From positions 1 to 64,000 of the forward strand of contig NZ_BMTY01000003.1 of the NCBI RefSeq assembly GCF_014649915.1: a stretch of 64,000 nucleotides of DNA, given 5' to 3'. The notes beneath the pieces were generated by a model, which was given only the letters and a program-made list of their open reading frames with translations, did not search any database and was not told the DNA's origin. The stretch is from Streptomyces toxytricini. GTDB lineage: Bacteria; Actinomycetota; Actinomycetes; Streptomycetales; Streptomycetaceae. The position numbers and the translations under genes are program-made. Shown here piece after piece: positions 57,034 to 64,000 of the stretch. How positions within the stretch are numbered: the stretch's first letter is position 1; the number at the start of each line of letters is the position of its first letter.

Positions 57034-57644
57034 CCCCCGCATCCACGGCCCTCGCCACCGCGGCGGCGGGCGCCGCCGAGCGCGGCTTCCTCTCCCCGAC
57101 CGGCGTCGAGATCGCCTTCGTCCTCGTCGGCCTCGCCACCCTCGGCGCGGCCGTCGTCACCGTCACCACCCGCCAACTCGTCCACGCCGCCCTGTGGCTG
57201 GTCGTGGCGCTCGGCGGGATCGCCGTCGAGTACCTGCTGCTCACCGCCGAGTTCATCGCCTGGGTCCAGGTCCTCATCTACCTCGGCTCCGTCATCGTCC
57301 TCCTCCTCTTCGGCCTCATGCTCACCAAGGCCCCCATCGGTCGCTCCCCGGACGCCGACTCCGGCAACCGGTGGGTCGCCCTCGGCGTGGCCGCGGTCGC
57401 CGCCTCCGCTCTCGTCTGGGTGGTCGTGGACGCCTTCCGCACCACCTGGATCGACCTCGACGGCCCCGTCCAGGGCTCCACCCAGGTCACCGGCGAAGTC
57501 CTCTTCCGGCACTGGGTGCTGCCGTTCGAGGCCCTGTCCGTCCTCCTCCTCGCCGCCCTCATCGGCGCCATCGTGCTCTCCCGCAAGGACACGGCGGACA
57601 CCGCCGCCGCACCCGCCGACGCCACCGACCAGGGGGAGCGCTGA
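57030..57644 (+). CDS. nuoJ2: NADH-quinone oxidoreductase subunit J, second copy
   Basis: A 204-residue membrane subunit with five helices, including [22 protein letters not shown], in part [16 protein letters not shown]. It lacks the long tail of the first copy. GTG start overlapping nuoI2 by four bases. Confidence 0.92.
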   Translation: MTPASTALATAAAGAAERGFLSPTGVEIAFVLVGLATLGAAVVTVTTRQLVHAALWLVVALGGIAVEYLLLTAEFIAWVQVLIYLGSVIVLLLFGLMLTKAPIGRSPDADSGNRWVALGVAAVAASALVWVVVDAFRTTWIDLDGPVQGSTQVTGEVLFRHWVLPFEALSVLLLAALIGAIVLSRKDTADTAAAPADATDQGER

Positions 57645-58006
57645 TGCACCTCGCCTACCCCGCCGTGCTCGCGGCGCTCCTCTTCTGCACCGGCCTCTAC
57701 GGGGTCCTGGCCCGCCGCAACGCCATCCTGGTGCTGATGTCCGTCGAGCTGATGCTCAACGCCGTCAACCTCAACCTGGTGGCCTTCGACGTCTGGCTGC
57801 GCGACACCCTCCACGCCGGCCAGGCCCTCACCCTCTTCACCATCGCCATCGCCGCCGCCGAGATCGGCATCGGCCTCGCGATCGTGCTGATGGTCTACCG
57901 CAACCGGGGCACCTCGGACGTCGACCGGCTGCGCGACACCGCCGAATCCCGCGAACCCGACACGACCGGCACGACCGGCACCGCCCGGCCGGAGGTCGCC
58001 GCGTGA
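57644..58006 (+). CDS. nuoK2: NADH-quinone oxidoreductase subunit K, second copy
   Basis: A 120-residue subunit with three helices and both conserved Glu positions, in [20 protein letters not shown] (second helix) and [18 protein letters not shown] polar tail of about 25 residues follows. ATG overlapping nuoJ2 by one base. Confidence 0.94.
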   Translation: MHLAYPAVLAALLFCTGLYGVLARRNAILVLMSVELMLNAVNLNLVAFDVWLRDTLHAGQALTLFTIAIAAAEIGIGLAIVLMVYRNRGTSDVDRLRDTAESREPDTTGTTGTARPEVAA

Positions 58007-60009
58007 GCACCACCACCCTCGCCGTCCTCGTCCCGCTCCTCCCCTTCCTCGGCGCCGTCGCCGGCCTCCTCCTCGGCCGCACCGCCCCCGGCTTCGTCCG
58101 CCCCCTCGCCGTCCTCCCCGCCCTGGCCGCAGCCGTCCTCGCCGTGCTCGTCGCCGTCCGCCAGGGCGGCGGCCCCGCCCTCGACGCCGCCACCGAGCTC
58201 ACCCCGACCGGCTCCGTCCCGATCGAGCTGTCCCTGCACCTCGACGGCTTCGCCGCGCTGACCGCCGTCCTCGTCGCCACCGTCTCCACCTGCGTCCAGC
58301 TGTACTCGACGGCCTACCTGCGCGAGGACCCCCGCTACCCCTCGTACGCGGCGCTCGTCTCCCTGTTCACCTCCGCCATGCTCCTCGTCGTCTACTCCGG
58401 CGACCTGATGGTGCTGCTGGTCGGCTGGGAGGTCATGGGCATCTGCTCCTACTTCCTCGTCGGCCACTACTGGGAGACCGAAGCGGCCCGCTCCGCCTCC
58501 CTCAAGGCCTTCCTCGTCACCAAGCTCGGCGACGTCCCCTTCCTGATCGGCCTGTTCGCGCTCGCCGCCGACACCGGCTCCTTCCAGATCACCGACATCC
58601 TCGGCTCCGTCGCCGCGGGCGGGCTCGACCACCCGACCGTGATCGCCCTGCTGCTCCTCGCCGGCGTCGCCGGCAAGTCCGCGCAGTTCCCCCTGCACAC
58701 CTGGCTCCCCGACGCCATGGCCGGCCCCACCCCCGTCTCCGCGCTGATCCACGCGGCGACGATGGTCGCCGCCGGCGTCTACTTCATCGCCCGCCTCCTC
58801 CCCGTCTTCACGGCCTCGCGGGCCGCGCTCCTCGTCATGGCCGCCATGGCCGCCGTCACCATGGCCGGCTCCGCCCTGGCCGCCCTCGCCCAGGACGACA
58901 TCAAGCGGGTCCTCGCCTACTCCACCGTGGGCCAGCTCGGCTACATGACCGGCGCGCTCGCCGTCGGCGACCGCGGCGCCGCCGTCTTCCACCTCCTGTC
59001 CCACGGCGCCTTCAAGGCCCTCCTCTTCCTCGGCGCCGGCGTGATCATCCACGCCGCCGGCACCAACTCCCTCGCCGCCATGGCCCGCATGGACGGCCTC
59101 GCCCGACGGGTCCCCGACGCCTTCTGGACCATGACGATCGGCCTGCTCGCGCTCGCCGCGATCCCGCCCTTCGCCGGCTTCTTCTCCAAGGAAGCCGTCC
59201 TCGTCGCCGCCGAGAACGCCGCCGCAGGCCACACCGAGGCCGTCCCCGCCGCCGCCGGCTGGCTCGTCCTCGCCTCCGGCGTGCTCACCGCCCTCCTCAC
59301 CGCCGCCTACGCGACCCGCCTGTGGCTCATGGCCTTCCGCGGCCGCGGCGCCGCCGCCCCCGACCACGGCAGGCAGCCCCTCGCCATGACCGGCGTCCTG
59401 TGGCTGCTCGCCCTCCCCTCCCTCGCCTTCGGACTCGCCGCCGTCCCCCTCGCCGACTGGTTCGACGGCGGACAGCTCACCCCGACCGCGGCCACCACCG
59501 TCCTCGGCACCGGCGCCGCCGCCGTCGGCGCCCTCCTGACCTACGGCCTGTGGCAGCGCGCCGTCGCCGCCGCCGCGGCCGGCTCCTACCGCAGCGCCGA
59601 ACCCGTGCCCGCCTCCGTCGCCGCCGCCGAATCCGCCGCCGAGGCCCCCGAGGTCGCCGAGGTCACCCACGACCACCCCGCCGTCCCGGCCGGCCCCGCC
59701 CCCGACCCGGGACGCGCCCTGCTCGGACCGCTCTACCGGCACGCCGCCGCCGGCTTCCACCTCGACGCCGTCTACGACCGGCTGTTCGTCCGGCCCGTCC
59801 GCGCCGCCGCCGGCCTCGTCCGCTTCCTGGACCGCGAGGTCGTCGACACGTACGTCGGCGGGGCCGGCGCCGGAACCCGGCTGCTCGGCAACCTCGTCCG
59901 CCGCGCCCAGACCGGCAACGTGCAGAGCTACCTGAGCGCCCTGTTCGCCGGCGCCGTGGTCCTGGCGATCGCCACCGCCGTCCTCGCCAACCTCAACGCC
60001 GGATCGTGA
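58003..60009 (+). CDS. nuoL2: NADH-quinone oxidoreductase subunit L, second copy
   Basis: A 668-residue antiporter-like subunit. [21 protein letters not shown], in part [13 protein letters not shown], carries the conserved Glu; [20 protein letters not shown] carries the channel His; [19 protein letters not shown] follows. The C-terminal lateral-helix part is present, so proton pumping is plausible. GTG start overlapping nuoK2 by four bases. Confidence 0.95.
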   Translation: MSTTTLAVLVPLLPFLGAVAGLLLGRTAPGFVRPLAVLPALAAAVLAVLVAVRQGGGPALDAATELTPTGSVPIELSLHLDGFAALTAVLVATVSTCVQLYSTAYLREDPRYPSYAALVSLFTSAMLLVVYSGDLMVLLVGWEVMGICSYFLVGHYWETEAARSASLKAFLVTKLGDVPFLIGLFALAADTGSFQITDILGSVAAGGLDHPTVIALLLLAGVAGKSAQFPLHTWLPDAMAGPTPVSALIHAATMVAAGVYFIARLLPVFTASRAALLVMAAMAAVTMAGSALAALAQDDIKRVLAYSTVGQLGYMTGALAVGDRGAAVFHLLSHGAFKALLFLGAGVIIHAAGTNSLAAMARMDGLARRVPDAFWTMTIGLLALAAIPPFAGFFSKEAVLVAAENAAAGHTEAVPAAAGWLVLASGVLTALLTAAYATRLWLMAFRGRGAAAPDHGRQPLAMTGVLWLLALPSLAFGLAAVPLADWFDGGQLTPTAATTVLGTGAAAVGALLTYGLWQRAVAAAAAGSYRSAEPVPASVAAAESAAEAPEVAEVTHDHPAVPAGPAPDPGRALLGPLYRHAAAGFHLDAVYDRLFVRPVRAAAGLVRFLDREVVDTYVGGAGAGTRLLGNLVRRAQTGNVQSYLSALFAGAVVLAIATAVLANLNAGS

Positions 60010-61610
60010 GCCGTGAGCCAGCCGTGATCGATATCAGCCCGTCCGTGATGCAGTTCCTCCTGGCGTTCGCCGTCGCCGCACCCCTCCTCGGTGCCGCGGC
60101 GGCCCTGCTGCCGCCCCCGCCCGGCCTCAAGGGCAAGAACCCCCGGCAGGCCGTGCTCCGCCACGGCGTGACCGTCACCGGCGCCGTCCTCGCCGCGGTC
60201 CTCGCCCTGGCCGCCGGCTTCGACCACGACCAGCCCTCCCGCTTCCAGGCGACCACGGACATCAGCTGGATCCCCGCGCTGAACGTGCGGATCCACCTCG
60301 GTGTCGACGGCATCTCGCTCCCCCTCCTCGTGATGACCGCGCTGCTGTTCTTCCTCTGCGCGCTCTACAGCTACTTCAAGCTCCCCGCAGGCCCCTCCGC
60401 GAAGGCCTTCACCGCACTCCTGCTGGTCCTGGAGACCGGCACCCTCGCCACCTTCGCCGTCCTCGACCTGATGCTGTTCTTCCTCGCCTTCGAGACGGTC
60501 CTCATCCCCATGTACTTCCTCATCGCCCGCTGGGGCGGCGACCGGCGGCAGGCCGCCGCCTGGAAGTTCATCCTGTACACGCTCCTCGGCTCCGTCGTGA
60601 TGCTGCTCGGCCTGCTCCTCCTCGGCCTGCACGCCGGCACGTTCGACATGACCGCGCTCGCCGCCGACGGCGGCCGCGGACTGACCGCCACCACCCAGTT
60701 GCTGGCCGTCCTCGCCATCGGCGCCGGCCTGGCCGTGAAGACCCCCATGTGGCCGCTGCACAGCTGGCTGCCCGACGCCCACACCGCCGCCCCCACCGTC
60801 GGCTCGGTCCTCCTCGCCGGAGTCCTGCTGAAGATGGGCACCTACGGGTTCGTCCGCATCCTGCTGCCCGCCACCCCCGACGGCATGGAGGCCGTCGCCC
60901 CGTACCTGGGCGCCTTCGGCGCGGTCGGCATCCTCTACGGGTCCCTCGCCTGCCTGTGGCTGGCCCGCAAGGGCAACAAGGGCGACCTGAAACGGCTCAT
61001 CGCGTACTCCTCCGTCGGCCACATGGGCTTCGTCCTCCTCGGCATCGCATCCATGACCCCGACCGGTGTGAACGGCGCGCTGTTCGCCAACATCGCCCAC
61101 GGCCTCATCACCGGCCTTCTCTTCTTTCTTGTCGGTTCTCTCAAAGAGCGTTACAACACCGCCGACCTCGACACCCTCGCCGGCGCCACCGGAGCCGCGC
61201 TCTACGGCCGCGCCCCGCGCCTCGGCGCGCTCCTCGCCTTCGCGGCGGTCGCCTCGCTCGGCCTGCCCGGACTCGCCGGGTTCTGGGGCGAGATGCTCGC
61301 CCTGTTCGGCGCGTTCGACCCCGCCGAGGGCCTGTCCCGTCCCGCCTTCCTCACCTGGACGGCGATGGGCGCGTTCGGCACCCTCCTCACCGCCGCCTAC
61401 CTGCTGGTCGTCGTACGGCGCGTCTGCATGGGCGACCCCGCCGCCCAGCCCGCCGGCGGCCCCGCCGCCCTCGCCGACGTCCGCGGCTACGAGTTCGCCG
61501 CCTGGACGCCGCTCGTCGCCCTCACCGTCCTCGCCGGCCTGTGGCCCGCGCTCCTCCTCGGCCTCACCGACCCGGCCGTCCAGAAGCTCCTCGCAGGAGG
61601 CAAAGCATGA
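60006..61610 (+). CDS. nuoM2: NADH-quinone oxidoreductase subunit M, second copy
   Basis: A 534-residue antiporter-like subunit with LAFETVLIPMYFLIARWGG (Glu), VKTPMWPLHSWLPDAHTAAP (Lys, His), and KGDLKRLIAYSSVGHMGFV. The start is GTG at 60006, overlapping nuoL2 by four bases; GTG at 60024 is an alternative. Confidence 0.94.
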   Translation: MSREPAVIDISPSVMQFLLAFAVAAPLLGAAAALLPPPPGLKGKNPRQAVLRHGVTVTGAVLAAVLALAAGFDHDQPSRFQATTDISWIPALNVRIHLGVDGISLPLLVMTALLFFLCALYSYFKLPAGPSAKAFTALLLVLETGTLATFAVLDLMLFFLAFETVLIPMYFLIARWGGDRRQAAAWKFILYTLLGSVVMLLGLLLLGLHAGTFDMTALAADGGRGLTATTQLLAVLAIGAGLAVKTPMWPLHSWLPDAHTAAPTVGSVLLAGVLLKMGTYGFVRILLPATPDGMEAVAPYLGAFGAVGILYGSLACLWLARKGNKGDLKRLIAYSSVGHMGFVLLGIASMTPTGVNGALFANIAHGLITGLLFFLVGSLKERYNTADLDTLAGATGAALYGRAPRLGALLAFAAVASLGLPGLAGFWGEMLALFGAFDPAEGLSRPAFLTWTAMGAFGTLLTAAYLLVVVRRVCMGDPAAQPAGGPAALADVRGYEFAAWTPLVALTVLAGLWPALLLGLTDPAVQKLLAGGKA

Positions 61611-63190
61611 CGGCCCTGCACGCGGCCACCACCACCGGCGGCGCCGCCACGGCCGGCGCCGCCACGACCGCCGCCGAGCCCGCGGCGAGCCTCGTCCAGA
61701 GCATCGACTGGCTCGCCATCGCCCCCGTCGTCGTCCCGGCCGCCGTCGCCCTCCTCGTCCTCGTCGCCGACCTGTTCGCGACCGAGCGGACGAAGCGGCT
61801 CCTCGGCTGGCTCTCCGTCGCCGGCCTCGCCGCCGCCACGGCCCTCCTGCTGCCGCTGCGCGCCGGCGACCGCAGCACCTTCTGCCTGACCGGCGACCCC
61901 GGCGCATGCAGCTACACGGCCGACCACTTCACCCTCGCCATCCAGTTCCTGGTGCTGGCAGGCGCCCTCGTCACCGCCCTGCTGTCCGTCACCGCGGTCC
62001 GCGAGGCCCGCATGCCCGACGGCGAATACTGGTTCCTGCTGCTCTCCTCCGCGGCCGGCGCCGCCCTGCTGCCCGCCTCCCGCGACCTCGCCACCCTGAT
62101 CGTCGCCCTGGAGGTCGCCTCCCTGCCCGCCTTCGCCCTCGTCGGCATGCGGCGCGGCGACCGGCTGTCCTCCGAGGCGGCCCTGAAGTTCTTCCTCTCC
62201 TCCGTCACCGCCACGGCCGTCTCCCTCTTCGGGATCAGCCTCGTCTACGCGGCCACCGGCTCCCTCCACCTGGAGCAGGTCGCCGACCGGCTGGACCGCG
62301 TACCCGCGCAGCTCGACACCCTCGCAATGGCCGGCGTCGCCCTCACCCTCGTCGGCTTCGCCTTCAAGACGGCGGCCGTCCCCTTCCACTTCTGGGTGCC
62401 GGACACCTACGTCGGCGCGCCCCTCCCGATCGCCGGGTACCTCTCCGTGATCGGCAAGGCCGTCGGCTTCACCGGCCTCATCCTCGTCACCGTCATCGCC
62501 TTCCCCGCGTACTCCGACATCTGGGGCCCGGCCCTCGCCGTCCTCGCCGCGCTCACCATGACCTTCGGCAACGCGGCCGCCGTCCGGCAGGACCCCGCCC
62601 GCGCCCACAGCGCGGTGCGGCTGCTCGCCTGGTCGTCCGTCGGCCAGGCCGGCTACCTCCTCGTGCCGATCGCCGCCGCCGCGTACTCCGGCCGCGACGA
62701 GATCGGCGCCACCGTCGCCTACGCGCTCATGTACGCCGCCGCGAACCTCGGCGCCTTCGCCGTGGCCGCGCTCGTCGCCCGCACCAGGCCGCTGCACCGC
62801 ATCGCCGACTACCGCGGCCTGTACGCCGAGCGGCCCGCCGCCGCGCTCGCGCTCGCGTTCTTCCTGCTCTGCCTGGCCGGCCTGCCGCCGGGCATCATCG
62901 GACTGTTCGCAAAGGTCGCCGTCTTCGGCTCCGCGGTCGACGCGGGGCTGGGCTGGCTGGCCGTCGTGATGGCCGTCAACGTCGTCGTCGCCCTGTACTA
63001 CTACCTGCGCTGGACCGCCCTGCTCTTCCGGGCCCCGGAGGGTGCCGAAGCCGGGGCGGCCGGCGTGCGCGGCCGGGCCCCGTGGCCCGTCACCGCCGCG
63101 ATCGCCGCCACGGCCGTCGTCTCCGTCGTCCTCTCGGGCGTCCCGCAGGCCGTCCTCCGCTTCGCCTCGGGCACCCTCTTCCCGCACTGA
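61607..63190 (+). CDS. nuoN2: NADH-quinone oxidoreductase subunit N, second copy
   Basis: A 527-residue antiporter-like subunit with LIVALEVASLPAFALVGMRR, KTAAVPFHFWVPDTYVGAPL and VRLLAWSSVGQAGYL. ATG with GCAGGAGGC upstream, overlapping nuoM2 by four bases. Last gene of the second nuo operon. Confidence 0.94.
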   Translation: MTALHAATTTGGAATAGAATTAAEPAASLVQSIDWLAIAPVVVPAAVALLVLVADLFATERTKRLLGWLSVAGLAAATALLLPLRAGDRSTFCLTGDPGACSYTADHFTLAIQFLVLAGALVTALLSVTAVREARMPDGEYWFLLLSSAAGAALLPASRDLATLIVALEVASLPAFALVGMRRGDRLSSEAALKFFLSSVTATAVSLFGISLVYAATGSLHLEQVADRLDRVPAQLDTLAMAGVALTLVGFAFKTAAVPFHFWVPDTYVGAPLPIAGYLSVIGKAVGFTGLILVTVIAFPAYSDIWGPALAVLAALTMTFGNAAAVRQDPARAHSAVRLLAWSSVGQAGYLLVPIAAAAYSGRDEIGATVAYALMYAAANLGAFAVAALVARTRPLHRIADYRGLYAERPAAALALAFFLLCLAGLPPGIIGLFAKVAVFGSAVDAGLGWLAVVMAVNVVVALYYYLRWTALLFRAPEGAEAGAAGVRGRAPWPVTAAIAATAVVSVVLSGVPQAVLRFASGTLFPH

Positions 63191-63282
63191 CCCGGCGGCC
63201 GCCCGCCGCCGCTCCCGCCCGCCGCGACCGCGCCCGCCCGGGCTCACCCGGACGGAGCAGCGCCCGCGCCGGCCGCCCGCCC

Positions 63283-63308
63283 CCGCCCCCGCCCGGCCGC
63301 GGGGGCGG
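63283..63308 (+). terminator. Terminator of the second nuo operon
   Basis: CCGCCCCCGC (63283-63292) pairs perfectly with GCGGGGGCGG (63299-63308), six-base loop, about 90 bases after the nuoN2 stop, in very GC-rich DNA. Confidence 0.55.
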
Positions 63309-63438
63309 CCGCCGCCGCGCCCCGCCCCGTACGCCGCGGGAACCACGCGCCGCCACCTCGCGTTGACCTGGAAGGGAGGGTCCACTGGACCGTGGGCCCC
63401 CCGCGAGGTCCCCCGCCGCACCACTTGGAGGGCGTACC

Positions 63439-64000
63439 GTGCACCGCCGGCACAACGGGCTGAAGACCGCCGCACTCCTCGGCGGGCTGTCCGCTCTCAT
63501 CATCGTCATCGGAAGCCTCTTCGGCCGGGGCGGCCTGATCGTCGCCGTCCTCGTCGCCCTCGCGACGAACGCGTACGCGTACTGGAACAGCGACAAGCTG
63601 GCTCTGCGCGCGATGCGCGCCCGCCCCGTCAGCGAGTTCGAGGCCCCCGCGCTCTACCGGATCGTGCGCGAGCTCTCCACCTCCGCCCGCCAGCCCATGC
63701 CCCGGCTCTACATCTCGCCGACCGCCGCGCCGAACGCCTTCGCCACCGGCCGCAACCCGCGCAACGCGGCCGTCTGCGTCACCGACGGCATCCTGCGCAT
63801 ACTCGACGAGCGCGAGCTCCGCGGGGTGATCGGACACGAGCTCAGCCACGTCTACAACCGCGACATCCTGATCTCGTCCGTCGCCGGAGCGCTCGCCTCC
63901 GTGATCATGTTCCTGGTGAACTTCGCCTGGCTGATCCCCGTCGGCCGGTCCAGCGACGACGAGGGCCCCGGCCTCTTCGGCATGCTGCTGGTCATGATCC
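63439..64000 (+). CDS. htpX: HtpX-family membrane zinc protease (cut by the window end)
   Basis: The first 187 codons run open to the window end. GTG at 63439 with GGAGGG eight bases upstream. The protein starts with a basic segment and two hydrophobic helices ([16 protein letters not shown] and [16 protein letters not shown]), then [20 protein letters not shown], typical of Htp[15 protein letters not shown] has the HExxH zinc motif at about residues 133-137. HtpX degrades damaged membrane proteins. A further hydrophobic segment follows before the cut. The 3' part lies outside the window. Confidence 0.93.
   Translation, partial: MHRRHNGLKTAALLGGLSALIIVIGSLFGRGGLIVAVLVALATNAYAYWNSDKLALRAMRARPVSEFEAPALYRIVRELSTSARQPMPRLYISPTAAPNAFATGRNPRNAAVCVTDGILRILDERELRGVIGHELSHVYNRDILISSVAGALASVIMFLVNFAWLIPVGRSSDDEGPGLFGMLLVMI

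Noticed and set aside
53306..63190. A nuoD hidden in the second nuo operon, or fused to nuoC2
   Set aside because: Every gene boundary in this operon overlaps or abuts, and the tail of NuoC2 is low complexity with none of the 49-kDa motifs seen in NuoD.

Overview
The window looks like a chromosomal core segment of a Streptomyces or a close relative. It is very GC-rich, many genes start at GTG (one at TTG), and ribosome binding sites are purine-rich. It carries futalosine-pathway menaquinone genes, a complete nuo operon with a Rex-type operator in front, a kor (2-oxoglutarate:ferredoxin oxidoreductase) pair and a second, partial nuo operon. No tRNA, rRNA, CRISPR array, insertion sequence or prophage was seen.

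Layout. 1-1491 is gene-free: an imperfect inverted repeat of about 830 bp built from degenerate repeat units, then a 98-bp tandem duplication. 1492-3228 is a secreted lytic transglycosylase. 3427-8986 holds a cold-shock protein, mqnA, a membrane Ser/Thr kinase, mqnC, a degenerate amidohydrolase-like gene and a small LuxR-type regulator. 9049-15012 holds a secreted DUF3152 metalloprotease, menG, glutaminase, a GNAT acetyltransferase, a geranylgeranyl-reductase-family flavoprotein and an NlpC/P60 hydrolase. 15786-31635 is nuoABCDEFGHIJKLMN, 14 genes mostly overlapping by 1-8 bp.

31700-46172 is a mosaic of single genes: Uma2 nuclease-like protein, fumarylacetoacetase, HAD phosphatase, CocE-type hydrolase, long-chain polyprenyl diphosphate synthase, DUF11 surface protein, LolA-like exported protein, a small toxin-antitoxin-like pair, M28 aminopeptidase, RarD permease and an NmrA-type reductase. 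46361-49379 is korBA on the minus strand. 49608-53157 is one LuxR-type response regulator with two tandem paralogous histidine kinases, all on the minus strand. 53306-63190 is a second nuo operon (A B C H I J K L M N) with no nuoD, E, F or G. The window ends inside an htpX protease gene.

How the genes fit together. mqnA, mqnC, menG, the polyprenyl diphosphate synthase and probably the flavoprotein reductase make and tailor menaquinone, the quinone used by complex I. The full nuo operon sits behind a Rex-type site, which would tie it to the NADH/NAD+ ratio. The second nuo operon lacks the NADH-input module and also NuoD, and lies beside genes for an enzyme that makes reduced ferredoxin. A nearly identical 21-bp element lies upstream of each histidine kinase, and one of the copies also lies in front of the second nuo operon. 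This suggests a kor / two-component / partial complex I unit, which is the most interesting system in the window.
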